Shown piece after piece: positions 52,138-61,169 of a DNA stretch of 64,000 nt. The notes beneath the pieces are model-generated. The model had not been told where the DNA came from. It saw only the letters and a program-made list of their open reading frames with translations, and made no database searches. Position numbers and translations under genes: made by a program. The stretch covers positions 2,418,001 to 2,482,000 of the forward strand of contig NZ_JBNTQY010000001.1 in the NCBI RefSeq assembly GCF_051209875.1. The letters run 5' to 3'. Each line of letters opens with the position of its first letter. Position 1 is the stretch's first letter. This DNA comes from Emticicia sp051209875. Lineage in GTDB: Bacteria > Bacteroidota > Bacteroidia > Cytophagales > Spirosomataceae.

Positions 52138-53484
52138 TTAATTCAACTTTTCAATAAAATGAGCAGAAGTTTTGGCTCTTACTTCTTCTATACTTGCATT
52201 TGGCATCAACTCGATCAATGTCAATTTTCCTTCTGGATAGGCAAAAACTGCCAAATCTGTGATAATTAAACTTACAACACCACCGGCAGTAAGAGGTAAA
52301 ACACAATTCGTGACAATTTTCGGCGAACCATCTGGATTAGTATGGGTCATTGTAATAATGAGCCTTTTTGCTCCTTTGGCTAAATCCATTGCTCCACCAA
52401 CCCCTAAAAGAGGCTTATTTGGAACAGCCCAATTTGCTAAATTAGCTGCTTCATCCACCTCTAATCCGCCCATAATGGCCACATCAATATGACCACCTCG
52501 AATCATGGCAAAAGAATCGGCACTATCAAAATAACTGCTTCCTTTCAGAGCAGTAACTGGAATTTTACCAGCATTTACTGGATAATCCATTGCACCACCC
52601 CCATCTGTTGGAACTGGGCCTACTCCTAACATCCCATTTTCGGTATGTAAAATGATACCATGTTCATCTGTAATCAAGTCAGCAACTAGAGTAGGAATGC
52701 CTATACCAAGATTGACTACATCACCTTTTTTCAATTCGGCTAAGGCACGCTTAGCCATATTCATTCGACTTTCATCAACTTTTTTTGATGACGAAACCGA
52801 GGCAGAAGTTCCTAAATCTTCGAGTGTTAATTTGGCTTCAACTAAATAATCAACATAACAACCTTGCGTGTGAACATTTTCAGGTAAAATTTCGCCCACT
52901 TCTACAATTTCTTCAACTTCCGCAATAACCAAATCTGCAGCAGTTGCCATGCCCTTATTAAAGTTGTTTTCGGTCATACGGTATTGTAGATTTCCCGCCG
53001 TATCAGCTCGCCATGCTCGAATAAAAGCCACATCTCCTCGAATACCTTTGATGAAGACTTGTTCAACTCCATCAATTATTTTTGTTTCTCTATCTTTTGC
53101 AATCAACGTACCTGCTGAAGTTGGCGTGTAAAATCCACCGATACCTGCTCCACCTGCTCGAATTGCCTCCGCAAGTGTACCTTGTGGCAAAAGTTCATAA
53201 TCGACCAAACCTGCTTGAACAGCTTTAACTGCATTGATATTGGAAGTAAAAAAGGAGCCAATAATTTTTTTTAATTGACCATTCGCCAATAAGCGATCAC
53301 CACCAAGTCCAGGTTCTCCAGTATTATTGCCAATAAAAATAAGATTTTTTGTGTCTGTTTTAGCCAATGCGTGCATGAGATGCACGGGGTTTCCTGTCAT
53401 ACCAAAGCCACCTTGGAGCAGTTTATCGCCACTTTTTACCATTGCTGCTGCCTCTTCTACTGTTATTTGTGGTACTTTTTTCAT
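52138..53484 (-). CDS. Fused two-subunit 3-oxoacid (3-oxoadipate) CoA-transferase
   Basis: 448 aa SCOT-type CoA transferase with both subunits in one chain. The A half (about 1-230) has GGFGMTGNP and GGAGIGGFYTPT. The B half (about 236-448) has GDVVNLGIGIPT and the catalytic Glu282 in HTENGMLGVG. Expected to move CoA from succinyl-CoA to 3-oxoadipate (PcaI/PcaJ role) because it ends the protocatechuate gene row. Acetoacetate remains an alternative substrate. A 131-bp gap separates it from pcaF, so it may have its own promoter. Confidence 0.85.
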   Translation of the reverse strand: MKKVPQITVEEAAAMVKSGDKLLQGGFGMTGNPVHLMHALAKTDTKNLIFIGNNTGEPGLGGDRLLANGQLKKIIGSFFTSNINAVKAVQAGLVDYELLPQGTLAEAIRAGGAGIGGFYTPTSAGTLIAKDRETKIIDGVEQVFIKGIRGDVAFIRAWRADTAGNLQYRMTENNFNKGMATAADLVIAEVEEIVEVGEILPENVHTQGCYVDYLVEAKLTLEDLGTSASVSSSKKVDESRMNMAKRALAELKKGDVVNLGIGIPTLVADLITDEHGIILHTENGMLGVGPVPTDGGGAMDYPVNAGKIPVTALKGSSYFDSADSFAMIRGGHIDVAIMGGLEVDEAANLANWAVPNKPLLGVGGAMDLAKGAKRLIITMTHTNPDGSPKIVTNCVLPLTAGGVVSLIITDLAVFAYPEGKLTLIELMPNASIEEVRAKTSAHFIEKLN

Positions 53485-53615
53485 TTTAATAAAAATTCTG
53501 CTTAGTTTTAGCCAATAAATAATAATGAAATTGCCCTTTATTAAAGGCTGTAAAAAACTTTAATAAAAATATTGTAACTTACTTATAATAAGGCATTTAT
53601 AGGTTATTATACACA

Positions 53616-54833
53616 TTAAACTTTCTCCAAAATTACCGCATATCCCATCCCCACACCTATACACATGGTAGCCAAAGCATAGCGTTTTTTCTGTTGCGAA
53701 ATGTCGTACCGTTGCAATTCTAATGCTGCCGAATACACAATTCTCGCACCAGACATTCCTAATGGATGGCCCAAAGCAATAGCACCACCATTTGGATTAA
53801 TTCTTGGGTCGTTATCGGCCAGGCCTAAGGCACGTGTACAAGCCAAACTCTGAGCGGCAAACGCCTCATTGAGTTCAATAATGTCAATGTCATCCATTGT
53901 CAAACCAGCTTTTTGTAGAGCTTTTTGAGTAGCAGGAACTGGCCCAATTCCCATGATACGGGGCTCTACACCTGCCACTGCTGATGCCACGATTCGAGCT
54001 AATGGTTGGAGATTATATTTATTTACACCTTCATCAGAGGCTACCAATACGGCAGCCGAACCATCGTTTAACCCAGAAGCATTACCAGCCGTAACAGTTC
54101 CATTTTCCTTTTTAAAAGCTGCTCTAAGTTTTGCTAAGCCTTCCAAAGTGCTTGAAGGTTTCACAAATTCGTCTTTATCAAAAATCAAGGCATCACCCTT
54201 CTTCTGTGGAATACTGATTGGCGTAATTTCTTCGCCTAATCGCCCTGAAGTTTGAGCAAGTGAGGCTTTTTGTTGTGACCAAAGTGCAAATTTATCTTGG
54301 TCTTCACGACTGATATTGTACATTTCTGCTAAATTTTCTGCCGTTACACCCATCGCATCTACCCCGTAAAGTGCTTTTAATTGTGGATTGATAAATCTCC
54401 AACCAAAGCTACTATCGTGCATTTCAACATCATTTCCGAAAGGTTTGGATGATTTTGACATTACCCAAGGGCCACGTGTCATGTTTTCAACACCACCTGC
54501 AATGAATAAATGCCCATCGCCCGATTGAATAGCACGGTGTGCATGGACTACGGCCGACATACCCGAAGAACATAAACGATTGACAGTTTCGCCTGGCACT
54601 GTAAATGGTAAACCAGCTAACAGTAACGACATTCTGGCTACATTGCGATTGTCTTCACCAGCTTGATTGGCACAACCGAAAATCACTTCATCGTAGGCAT
54701 CTAATGGAATATTTTGATTTCTTTCAACTAAAGCTTTTATTACTAAAGCTCCTAAATCATCTGTACGAATGGTGGAAAGCGAGCCTCCAAAATTTCCAAT
54801 AGGAGTGCGGATACCGTCTATAATAAATGACAT
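53616..54833 (-). CDS. pcaF: 3-oxoadipyl-CoA thiolase
   Basis: Thiolase, 405 aa. The acyl-carrying Cys88 is in NRLCSSGMS, then GGAIALGHPLGMSGAR near 355-370 with the catalytic His, and a C-terminal MCIGVGMG with the second Cys. The frame extends upstream to 54899 through a dispersed repeat. MSFIIDGIRTPIGNFGG is the canonical thiolase start, so ATG at 54833 is used. Cleaves 3-oxoadipyl-CoA to succinyl-CoA and acetyl-CoA, by context. Confidence 0.9.
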   Translation of the reverse strand: MSFIIDGIRTPIGNFGGSLSTIRTDDLGALVIKALVERNQNIPLDAYDEVIFGCANQAGEDNRNVARMSLLLAGLPFTVPGETVNRLCSSGMSAVVHAHRAIQSGDGHLFIAGGVENMTRGPWVMSKSSKPFGNDVEMHDSSFGWRFINPQLKALYGVDAMGVTAENLAEMYNISREDQDKFALWSQQKASLAQTSGRLGEEITPISIPQKKGDALIFDKDEFVKPSSTLEGLAKLRAAFKKENGTVTAGNASGLNDGSAAVLVASDEGVNKYNLQPLARIVASAVAGVEPRIMGIGPVPATQKALQKAGLTMDDIDIIELNEAFAAQSLACTRALGLADNDPRINPNGGAIALGHPLGMSGARIVYSAALELQRYDISQQKKRYALATMCIGVGMGYAVILEKV

Positions 54834-54871
54834 TTTTTGATTGATTTTTTTAATTTTATTGTCATTGGTAT

Positions 54872-54892
54872 CTTCGACTTCGCTCAGACACC
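54872..54892. repeat. Dispersed intergenic repeat copy (CTTCGACTTCGCTCAG)
   Basis: Third copy of the element seen at 42031-42120, here between pcaB and pcaF. It is read falsely as coding by the longest frame of the thiolase. Confidence 0.6.
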
Positions 54893-54901
54893 AACGCATA
54901 C

Positions 54902-56212
54902 TTATTTCAAATGTTTGATTTGTGCAACAACTTTGTTCATAATCTCTCTTGAAACACCTAAATGATTGTCAATATTTAATGCTAAATGCCAATCAATTTT
55001 CAAATCGTAAGTTAGGTTTAATAATACTTCTTCTAAACTTTTACCCTCTGAAACAACATCTTGACATGCTTTTTCTACAATAATTTTTGCTTCATTTCTT
55101 GGTAAATATTGGGCTAAAATAAAACTTGCAGCTTCAGAAAATACCAGACCATTGAGCAAATCAATGTTTTTTTGCATGGCATTAGGGTTTGCTTTCAAAT
55201 TTTTACTGATTGTCAAGGCATGATTTAAAGCAGTTCCTGTATTGAGTATCATTTTTGGAAGATTTTCCCATTCTAATAACCAAGCAGTACCATCTCTCTC
55301 ATTTCCGTGAATCATACTTTGAAGCTGAATTGAAGCCAGATTAGCATTTTTCTTGGCCAAAACAAGCAAAGTTTCACTCAAAATTGGATTATTTTTATGT
55401 GGCATCGTGCTTGATTTTCCTCCACCATCTGCATTTTCAATTACCTCATTGATTTCAGTTTGCGACATCAGTAAAATATCTTGCCCCATTTTCCCAAGAG
55501 ATTCACTTAACAAAGCCAACCAATTGGTAAATTCTGCAAAATTATCCCTTTGATTATGCCATGGTAGAGCGAAATTTAAGGCCAGCTGTTTAGCTAAAGC
55601 TTCTGATATAATTAATCCTTGGTCTCCTAGAGCTGAAAGATTGCCTGCAGCACCACCTAATTGTGCAACTAATAGACGAGGTTTTAATTGAGCCAATCGC
55701 TCTAAATGTCTAATTAACGGACTTGCCCAATTGGCAATTTTTTGTCCAAATAAAATCGGCACCGCCTGTTGTGTTCTGGTTCGTCCAATTGTTGGTAAAT
55801 TGCCTTGATTATCAATTAATACCGCTAAGTTTTGTAATAATTCAAGTATCTTTTTTTCAAGAATGGGAATAACTTCCTTGATGATTAATACTTGTGCAGT
55901 ATCCATAACATCTTGCGAGGTAGCCCCCCAATGAAGATAATCTTTGGCAGCATCAGACAATGCTTTTTTTGCAAGATTAATCAATGTAATAGTTGGAATT
56001 CCATTTTGTAAAGTGCCTTCAGCTAAGGATTCTGGTAAAATTTGAAGTGTTTTAAGCTTTTCTTCAATATTTTGGGCTGCTTCTTTTGGTATAATTCCTA
56101 ATATTGCCTGCACTTGTGCCAAAGCGATTTCAAAATCCAACATTTTCCTAATGAAATGTTCATCTGAACAAATCATGCCTAAACTTGGGTCATTGAGGTA
56201 TTTTGAAAACAT
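54902..56212 (-). CDS. pcaB: 3-carboxy-cis,cis-muconate cycloisomerase
   Basis: 436 aa member of the aspartase/fumarase superfamily with the signature SSTMPHKNNPILSE near 271-284, plus HWGATSQDVMDTA near 94-106, a typical conserved region. The C-terminal region carries LGVSREIM. Converts 3-carboxymuconate from PcaHG to 4-carboxymuconolactone. Adenylosuccinate lyase-like alternatives are unlikely given pcaGH and pcaL upstream in the same transcript. Confidence 0.92.
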   Translation of the reverse strand: MFSKYLNDPSLGMICSDEHFIRKMLDFEIALAQVQAILGIIPKEAAQNIEEKLKTLQILPESLAEGTLQNGIPTITLINLAKKALSDAAKDYLHWGATSQDVMDTAQVLIIKEVIPILEKKILELLQNLAVLIDNQGNLPTIGRTRTQQAVPILFGQKIANWASPLIRHLERLAQLKPRLLVAQLGGAAGNLSALGDQGLIISEALAKQLALNFALPWHNQRDNFAEFTNWLALLSESLGKMGQDILLMSQTEINEVIENADGGGKSSTMPHKNNPILSETLLVLAKKNANLASIQLQSMIHGNERDGTAWLLEWENLPKMILNTGTALNHALTISKNLKANPNAMQKNIDLLNGLVFSEAASFILAQYLPRNEAKIIVEKACQDVVSEGKSLEEVLLNLTYDLKIDWHLALNIDNHLGVSREIMNKVVAQIKHLK

Positions 56213-56296
56213 CTTTTTTAATTTATGGTATTAGAAGAGGTGGCTCTTATATATGTTGAATTTATAAATAACTTTTCAGCAATTCTTAGCATTTAT

Positions 56297-56845
56297 TTAT
56301 AAGTCAAAAAACACAGTTTCCCCTTCACCTTGCATTGTGATATTAAACTCATAAAAGACTTGCCCGTTGACTATCTTTTTATAGGCTATCAATGTATTTC
56401 GTCTTTCTTCAGGAATAGCATTCAATAAACTATCTTGTTGATTTGCTTCGGTTTCATCAGAGAAATAAAGACGTGTATAAAGATGTCTTAACGAACCTCT
56501 CATAAATAAGATAACATTGATATTTGGAGCTTGTCCGTCAATTGCTTGTGGCTTGACTGTTGTAAATGTAAAACTAATATCAGATGATGTGCCAGTTCCT
56601 AATCTACCGAAACCTTGTTTGTTGTTTAATCTTAACAAGTCTTCTTGGTAAAGTTCAATCATTGCATCTGGAATGGCAAGACCATTGCCATCAAAAATTT
56701 TACCGTTAATATAAATTCGTTCACCCTCGGTCTCTGGTTTTATCAATAAATCATCAAGAATACTACTAAAATCATAGCCGTATTGACGAGCTGTAAGCCC
56801 ATAAGCGAAAAAAGGACCGACTGTTTGGGATGGAGTTTGCAACAT
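56297..56845 (-). CDS. pcaG: Protocatechuate 3,4-dioxygenase alpha subunit
   Basis: 182 aa, with the intradiol dioxygenase alpha-subunit start TPSQTVGPFFAYGL, FGRLGTGTS near 100, and APNINVILFMRGSLRHLYTRLYF near 124-146. It lacks the iron ligands, as alpha subunits do. Forms the (alpha-beta) enzyme with PcaH. Encoded 103 bp after pcaH, a wider gap than usual for these pairs. Confidence 0.92.
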   Translation of the reverse strand: MLQTPSQTVGPFFAYGLTARQYGYDFSSILDDLLIKPETEGERIYINGKIFDGNGLAIPDAMIELYQEDLLRLNNKQGFGRLGTGTSSDISFTFTTVKPQAIDGQAPNINVILFMRGSLRHLYTRLYFSDETEANQQDSLLNAIPEERRNTLIAYKKIVNGQVFYEFNITMQGEGETVFFDL

Positions 56846-56948
56846 AAAGGTTATAAATTTACGATTTTTTTAGAATAAATTTTACATATTATTTCGAGTA
56901 AAAACTTACTTATGAGTAAATTTTACTTTTTTTTTAATACATAAAATT

Positions 56949-57626
56949 TCAATTTTCAAATATTGTTCTTAGCTTACCATTCAAAACAATATTAAATTCA
57001 TAAGCTAATGCAAATTCAGGATCAGTATAATCCATGCTAAATTTCGCAATCATCAAATGTTGAGCGTGTTTGGGAACAGAATTGAAAATAGGGTCAAATT
57101 CGAAGAGTGGGTCGCCTGGAAAATACATTTGCGTTACTAATCGATGCTCAAATTGATGACCAATTACTGAGAAATGGATGTGATTTGGACGCCAAGCATT
57201 ATGATGATTTCCCCAAGGATAAGCACCAGGTTTGATTGTATAAAATGAATAATTTCCAGCACTATCAGTTAACATTCTACCTGCTCCTAAAAAATTAGGA
57301 TCAAGCGGTGCATCATGAATTTCTGCTTTATGTATATACCTTCCTGCCGAATTTGCCTGCCAAATTTCTACTAAAACATGAGGGAGTGGTCTCTCATTTT
57401 CGTCCATTACTTTTCCAAAAACTTTGATTCTCTCACCAATAGGTTCTCCATTGACACGAGCATTTTTTGTCAAATCATTATCAAATTTCCCAATAGCCGA
57501 TTCACCATAAGCTGGCAAACGCAAATCTTTTAAATTTTCGGCTACAATAATTAATGGTTTTGTTGGACTTCTAAAAATCGTTGATTTATAGGGGGCATAC
57601 AAATGCGGGGGTTGGTTGCTTTCCAT
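56949..57626 (-). CDS. pcaH: Protocatechuate 3,4-dioxygenase beta subunit (iron-binding)
   Basis: 225 aa intradiol dioxygenase beta subunit. Fe(III) ligands by family alignment: a Tyr in SAGRYIHK near 92, a Tyr in PGAYPWGN near 133, and the two His in RPNHIHFS near 145. Opens protocatechuate between its hydroxyls to 3-carboxymuconate. Located between pcaL and pcaG in the pob-pca transcript. Confidence 0.93.
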   Translation of the reverse strand: MESNQPPHLYAPYKSTIFRSPTKPLIIVAENLKDLRLPAYGESAIGKFDNDLTKNARVNGEPIGERIKVFGKVMDENERPLPHVLVEIWQANSAGRYIHKAEIHDAPLDPNFLGAGRMLTDSAGNYSFYTIKPGAYPWGNHHNAWRPNHIHFSVIGHQFEHRLVTQMYFPGDPLFEFDPIFNSVPKHAQHLMIAKFSMDYTDPEFALAYEFNIVLNGKLRTIFEN

Positions 57627-57711
57627 TTTGATTTACGATTAATAATTTACGATTTTTACTAAGTTATTTGTTTTCAAAAGAGGTTATTATTGGGGCAAGA
57701 ACTACTTATTT

Positions 57712-58875
57712 CTAAATGTCAAATCCTAAATCGTTATAAGTTTTCTTAGCAATTTTCATAGCACCATTGGTTCTTGGGACTCCAGCATAAACACCTGTGT
57801 GCATCAAAACTTCTCTGACATCTTCCTGAGAAGCTCCTGTATTTTGTGTTGCTCGGATGTGCATCGCAAGTTCTTCTTCCAAACCTAAGGCAGTCAAAAT
57901 CGCAATTGTAATCATCGACCTCTCTCTTTTTGATAGATGAGGCCTTGACCAAATTGCTCCCCAAGCACTATTAGTAATGTATTCTTGAAAGTCTTTATCG
58001 AAAGTAGTTTTATTAGCCTCAGCTTTGTCAACATGGGTATTTCCCAATACAGAACGGCGAGTTTTCATGCCTTTTTCGTAAAGACTAAGCGAATCGTCCG
58101 TTACAAAGTCTAAAATTAATTGAGAAACAATCTCAGGTTTTTCAACACAAGGAATATGCCCCACGCCTTCAATCAATACATATTTCGCATTCGGGATTTG
58201 GTCTGCCATTGCTTTTACTTGGGCTGGGGGAGTAGAGCCATCCACTGTTCCTGCCAAACAAAGCGTTGGAATGTCAATTGCTGCAATTTCGTTGGTTAAG
58301 TCATTGATCTTCAATGCTTCACAGGCCTGAACATATCCCACTGGATTTGAATTAGCAAGCATTGCTTTATAACCTGATAATTCATTCGCATGATTTTGAT
58401 GAAAATTTTCTGAAAACCATACTTTCATCACTGTGTCAGCAATAGCAGCAATTCCCTTATTTTGTACAATATTAATTCTGGTGTTCCAGCTTTCTTCACT
58501 TCCGACCTTTGGGGCAGTATTGCTCAAAACAAGCTTTTCAATACGATTTGGGAATTTTAAAGCCATTTTTTGACCAATAATTCCACCAATGGATAAGCCA
58601 ATAAAAATACATTTATCAATTTCTAAAGCATCTAATAATGCAATAACATCATCGACGTAATCATTGATAGTTAAAGGGTTTTGAGTAGTTTCGGATAATC
58701 CATGACCACATTTATCGAAACATACAATTGAACCATATTTACTTAAATTTTCGACAACACCATCCCAAATTCTAAAATCTGTTCCAAGTGAGTTGACAAA
58801 AACAAAAGTTTGAGCAGCACTACTTTTGAGGTATTTGTAGTGAATATTGTGTCCGTTTATGTTGATAAATTTCAT
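57712..58875 (-). CDS. pcaL: PcaL: 3-oxoadipate enol-lactonase fused to 4-carboxymuconolactone decarboxylase
   Basis: 387 aa natural fusion of PcaD and PcaC. Residues 1-255 are an alpha/beta hydrolase with the nucleophile in FIGLSIGG near 93 and the catalytic His in GVGHIPCVEKP near 236. Residues about 265-387 are a carboxymuconolactone decarboxylase (GMKTRRSVLGNTHVDKAEANKT, RSMITIAILTALGLEEELAMHIRATQNTGAS). It starts 1 bp after pobA ends. Such fusions are known in Actinobacteria and some Bacteroidota. Confidence 0.93.
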   Translation of the reverse strand: MKFININGHNIHYKYLKSSAAQTFVFVNSLGTDFRIWDGVVENLSKYGSIVCFDKCGHGLSETTQNPLTINDYVDDVIALLDALEIDKCIFIGLSIGGIIGQKMALKFPNRIEKLVLSNTAPKVGSEESWNTRINIVQNKGIAAIADTVMKVWFSENFHQNHANELSGYKAMLANSNPVGYVQACEALKINDLTNEIAAIDIPTLCLAGTVDGSTPPAQVKAMADQIPNAKYVLIEGVGHIPCVEKPEIVSQLILDFVTDDSLSLYEKGMKTRRSVLGNTHVDKAEANKTTFDKDFQEYITNSAWGAIWSRPHLSKRERSMITIAILTALGLEEELAMHIRATQNTGASQEDVREVLMHTGVYAGVPRTNGAMKIAKKTYNDLGFDI

Positions 58876-58876
58876 T

Positions 58877-60058
58877 TTATATTTCTTTTAAGCCTACATA
58901 ATTTTCGGCAATGGTTGTTTTATATGCTTCCGAAATGCCAATATAATCAAATTTTGCTTTTTGTAATTGGTATTCAAATGAGCCATGTTCACTTTGTTTA
59001 TGGAAAAGTGTGGTCATGAAATTTGAAAAATCTTGGGCTCTCCAAATACGTCTCAAGCAATCTTGAGAATAACTTTCCAGTAAATGTTCTTGGCCATTTG
59101 TATAAAATTCTTTGAAAGCTGCTGCCATGAATCGAATATCTGCCACTGCTAAATTCAAACCTTTTCCCCCAGTTGGTGGAACAATGTGGGCAGCATCACC
59201 AGCTAAAAATAAGCGACCATGTTGCATATTATCAATCATAAAACTCCGCATTGGAGTAATACTTTTTTCAAAAATTTCTCCACGATTGACTTTAAAATCA
59301 CTGCCATTACTCAATCTAATTTCGAGTTCATCCCAGATTTGTTCATCTGTCCAATTTTCGATTTTATCATCATTTGGCACTTGAATATATAATCTACTTA
59401 CAGTTTCTGAGCGAAGGCTACTCAAAGCAAAACCTCTTTGATGATAAGAATAAATTAGTTCGTCAGAAGATGGAGCAGCATGGGCTAAAATCCCTAACCA
59501 ACTAAAAGGATATTCAATATGAAATTCATTGTATGAGTCTTTAGGTAAAGTTTGACGACTAATACCATGATAACCGTCACAACCTGCTACAAAATCACAT
59601 AATATATTATGTTTTTCTCCATTTTGCTCAAAATGTATTTCTGGAGAATTACCTTCGATACCTTCAATTGATTTGGCTGAGGCTTCAAAAAAAAATTCGC
59701 CTCCTTGTGCCAATCGAGCTTCGATGAGGTCTTTTACAACTTCTTGCTGCCCATAAATTGTAATACATCTTCCCCCAGTTAATTCTTTGAAAGGTACACG
59801 ATGACGCACACCATCGAAATTAAGATATACGCCATGATGTTCGGCTCCTTCACATTCCATACGCTCACCCACACCCATATCTTTGAATAAATCTACGGTA
59901 TTTTGTTCCAATAATCCTGCACGAACTCTTGCTTCTACATACGCACGACTACGGTTTTCGATGATGATTGATTCAATACCAAATTTCGCCAATAACAGAG
60001 AGAGTGTGAGTCCTGCTGGCCCAGCACCAATGATTCCGACTTGTGTTTTAAGTTGCAT
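58877..60058 (-). CDS. pobA: 4-hydroxybenzoate 3-monooxygenase
   Basis: 393 aa group A flavoprotein hydroxylase: FAD fold GIIGAGPAGLTLSLLLAKFG (about 8-27), the bifunctional DG motif CDGYHG near 160, and the GD motif FLAGDAAHIVPPTGGKGLN near 281-299. Adds a hydroxyl to 4-hydroxybenzoate to give protocatechuate. First gene of the pob-pca transcript and divergent from an AraC-family gene. Confidence 0.93.
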   Translation of the reverse strand: MQLKTQVGIIGAGPAGLTLSLLLAKFGIESIIIENRSRAYVEARVRAGLLEQNTVDLFKDMGVGERMECEGAEHHGVYLNFDGVRHRVPFKELTGGRCITIYGQQEVVKDLIEARLAQGGEFFFEASAKSIEGIEGNSPEIHFEQNGEKHNILCDFVAGCDGYHGISRQTLPKDSYNEFHIEYPFSWLGILAHAAPSSDELIYSYHQRGFALSSLRSETVSRLYIQVPNDDKIENWTDEQIWDELEIRLSNGSDFKVNRGEIFEKSITPMRSFMIDNMQHGRLFLAGDAAHIVPPTGGKGLNLAVADIRFMAAAFKEFYTNGQEHLLESYSQDCLRRIWRAQDFSNFMTTLFHKQSEHGSFEYQLQKAKFDYIGISEAYKTTIAENYVGLKEI

Positions 60059-60184
60059 TCGTTTTTATTTTGATTATAAATTTTATGCAAAATTGATATT
60101 TTATTTGTTGAAATATCTTAAACAAAAACAACAATTTATTAAACAAATCAAACATTAATGAAGTGATAATATAAATGAGATTAT

Positions 60185-60192
60185 TATATTTG
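60185..60192 (+). promoter_or_regulatory. -7 promoter box for the pob-region araC gene
   Basis: TATATTTG matches TAnnTTTG exactly. It is 86 bp before the ATG at 60279. The remaining 60059-60278 intergenic sequence is highly A/T and holds the divergent pobA promoter, which I could not place. Confidence 0.5.
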
Positions 60193-60278
60193 CTTCATTT
60201 AAAGTAATTTATTTAATAAATTTTACTTAATTTAAAGTGAAATTTATTAAAGAGTTAAATATTTAATAATTATTAAAT

Positions 60279-61169
60279 ATGAACAAAAAAAACATTAATT
60301 ATGCTTTATACGGAGAAGAAGACAAAGCCATTCTTCCGAATTTTGTTCATTGTGAACTACTTGAAACCAGAAGTAAAATTCATGAATGGGAAATAAAACC
60401 TCATTTTCATACCCAGCTTTGTCAAATTTTTGTCATTGAGTCAGGTGCTGGCGAACTTAAAACCGAAACAACTAATATAAAATTACCAGTTCCTTGTGTG
60501 CTATTGATACCCGAAAATACCTTGCATGGCTTTAATTATAGTTCAGATTCGGTTGGGTGGGTAATTACTTTGTCTGTATCATTTATTGAAAATTTGTTTA
60601 AAGATTCAAATGTTGTTTTATCTTCATTTCATAAAATGCAAATTATTGATGCCACCCAAGAAAAAACAAAGTTTGATACCATCAATGATTTGGTTTATAA
60701 AGTAAATAAAGAACTTTATGAAGAATTACCAGAAAGAGCTTTAGCTTTACATGCGTATTTACAGCTTTTGTTTGTTCAAATTTTTCGATTTTCTAATATT
60801 AAAGATTCTGCTTTAAAAGAAAACAATCGAAATTTGCTTCATTTTCGAGATTTTCAACGACTGGTAAGAAAATCACTTCTATCAAAAAAAACGATTAATG
60901 AATATGCACACGAATTGGCCATTACACCTGTTCACTTAAATCGAATTTGTCAAACTTTGGTAGGAAAAACCTCATCACAGGTACTTCAAGACCACCTCAT
61001 AAAAGAAGCTGAAAGCTATTTACATTATACTTCTTACTCGATTTCAGAAATTGCATATTTGCTACAATTTGAATATCCCTGTTATTTTACTCGATTATTT
61101 AAGAAAAAAGTGGGTATTTCACCTAAAGAGTTTAGAGAGAAAGTTAAGGCCTCAAACCCAGCATTTTAA
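60279..61169 (+). CDS. AraC-family transcriptional regulator (PobR-like)
   Basis: 296 aa. N-terminal cupin sensor (about 35-130: HEWEIKPHFHTQLCQIFVIESGAGEL, VLLIPENTLHGFNYS) and a C-terminal double HTH (about 195-290: TINEYAHELAITPVHLNRICQTLVG and SISEIAYLLQFEYPCYFTRLFKKKVGISPKEF). Divergent from pobA, the arrangement of PobR-type activators, so 4-hydroxybenzoate is the likely inducer. Its last 26 bp overlap the end of the convergent amidohydrolase gene. Confidence 0.88.
   Translation: MNKKNINYALYGEEDKAILPNFVHCELLETRSKIHEWEIKPHFHTQLCQIFVIESGAGELKTETTNIKLPVPCVLLIPENTLHGFNYSSDSVGWVITLSVSFIENLFKDSNVVLSSFHKMQIIDATQEKTKFDTINDLVYKVNKELYEELPERALALHAYLQLLFVQIFRFSNIKDSALKENNRNLLHFRDFQRLVRKSLLSKKTINEYAHELAITPVHLNRICQTLVGKTSSQVLQDHLIKEAESYLHYTSYSISEIAYLLQFEYPCYFTRLFKKKVGISPKEFREKVKASNPAF

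Noticed and set aside
54834..54899. 22-residue N-terminal extension of the thiolase
   Set aside because: It encodes the dispersed repeat and a low-complexity stretch. The canonical thiolase start is at 54833.
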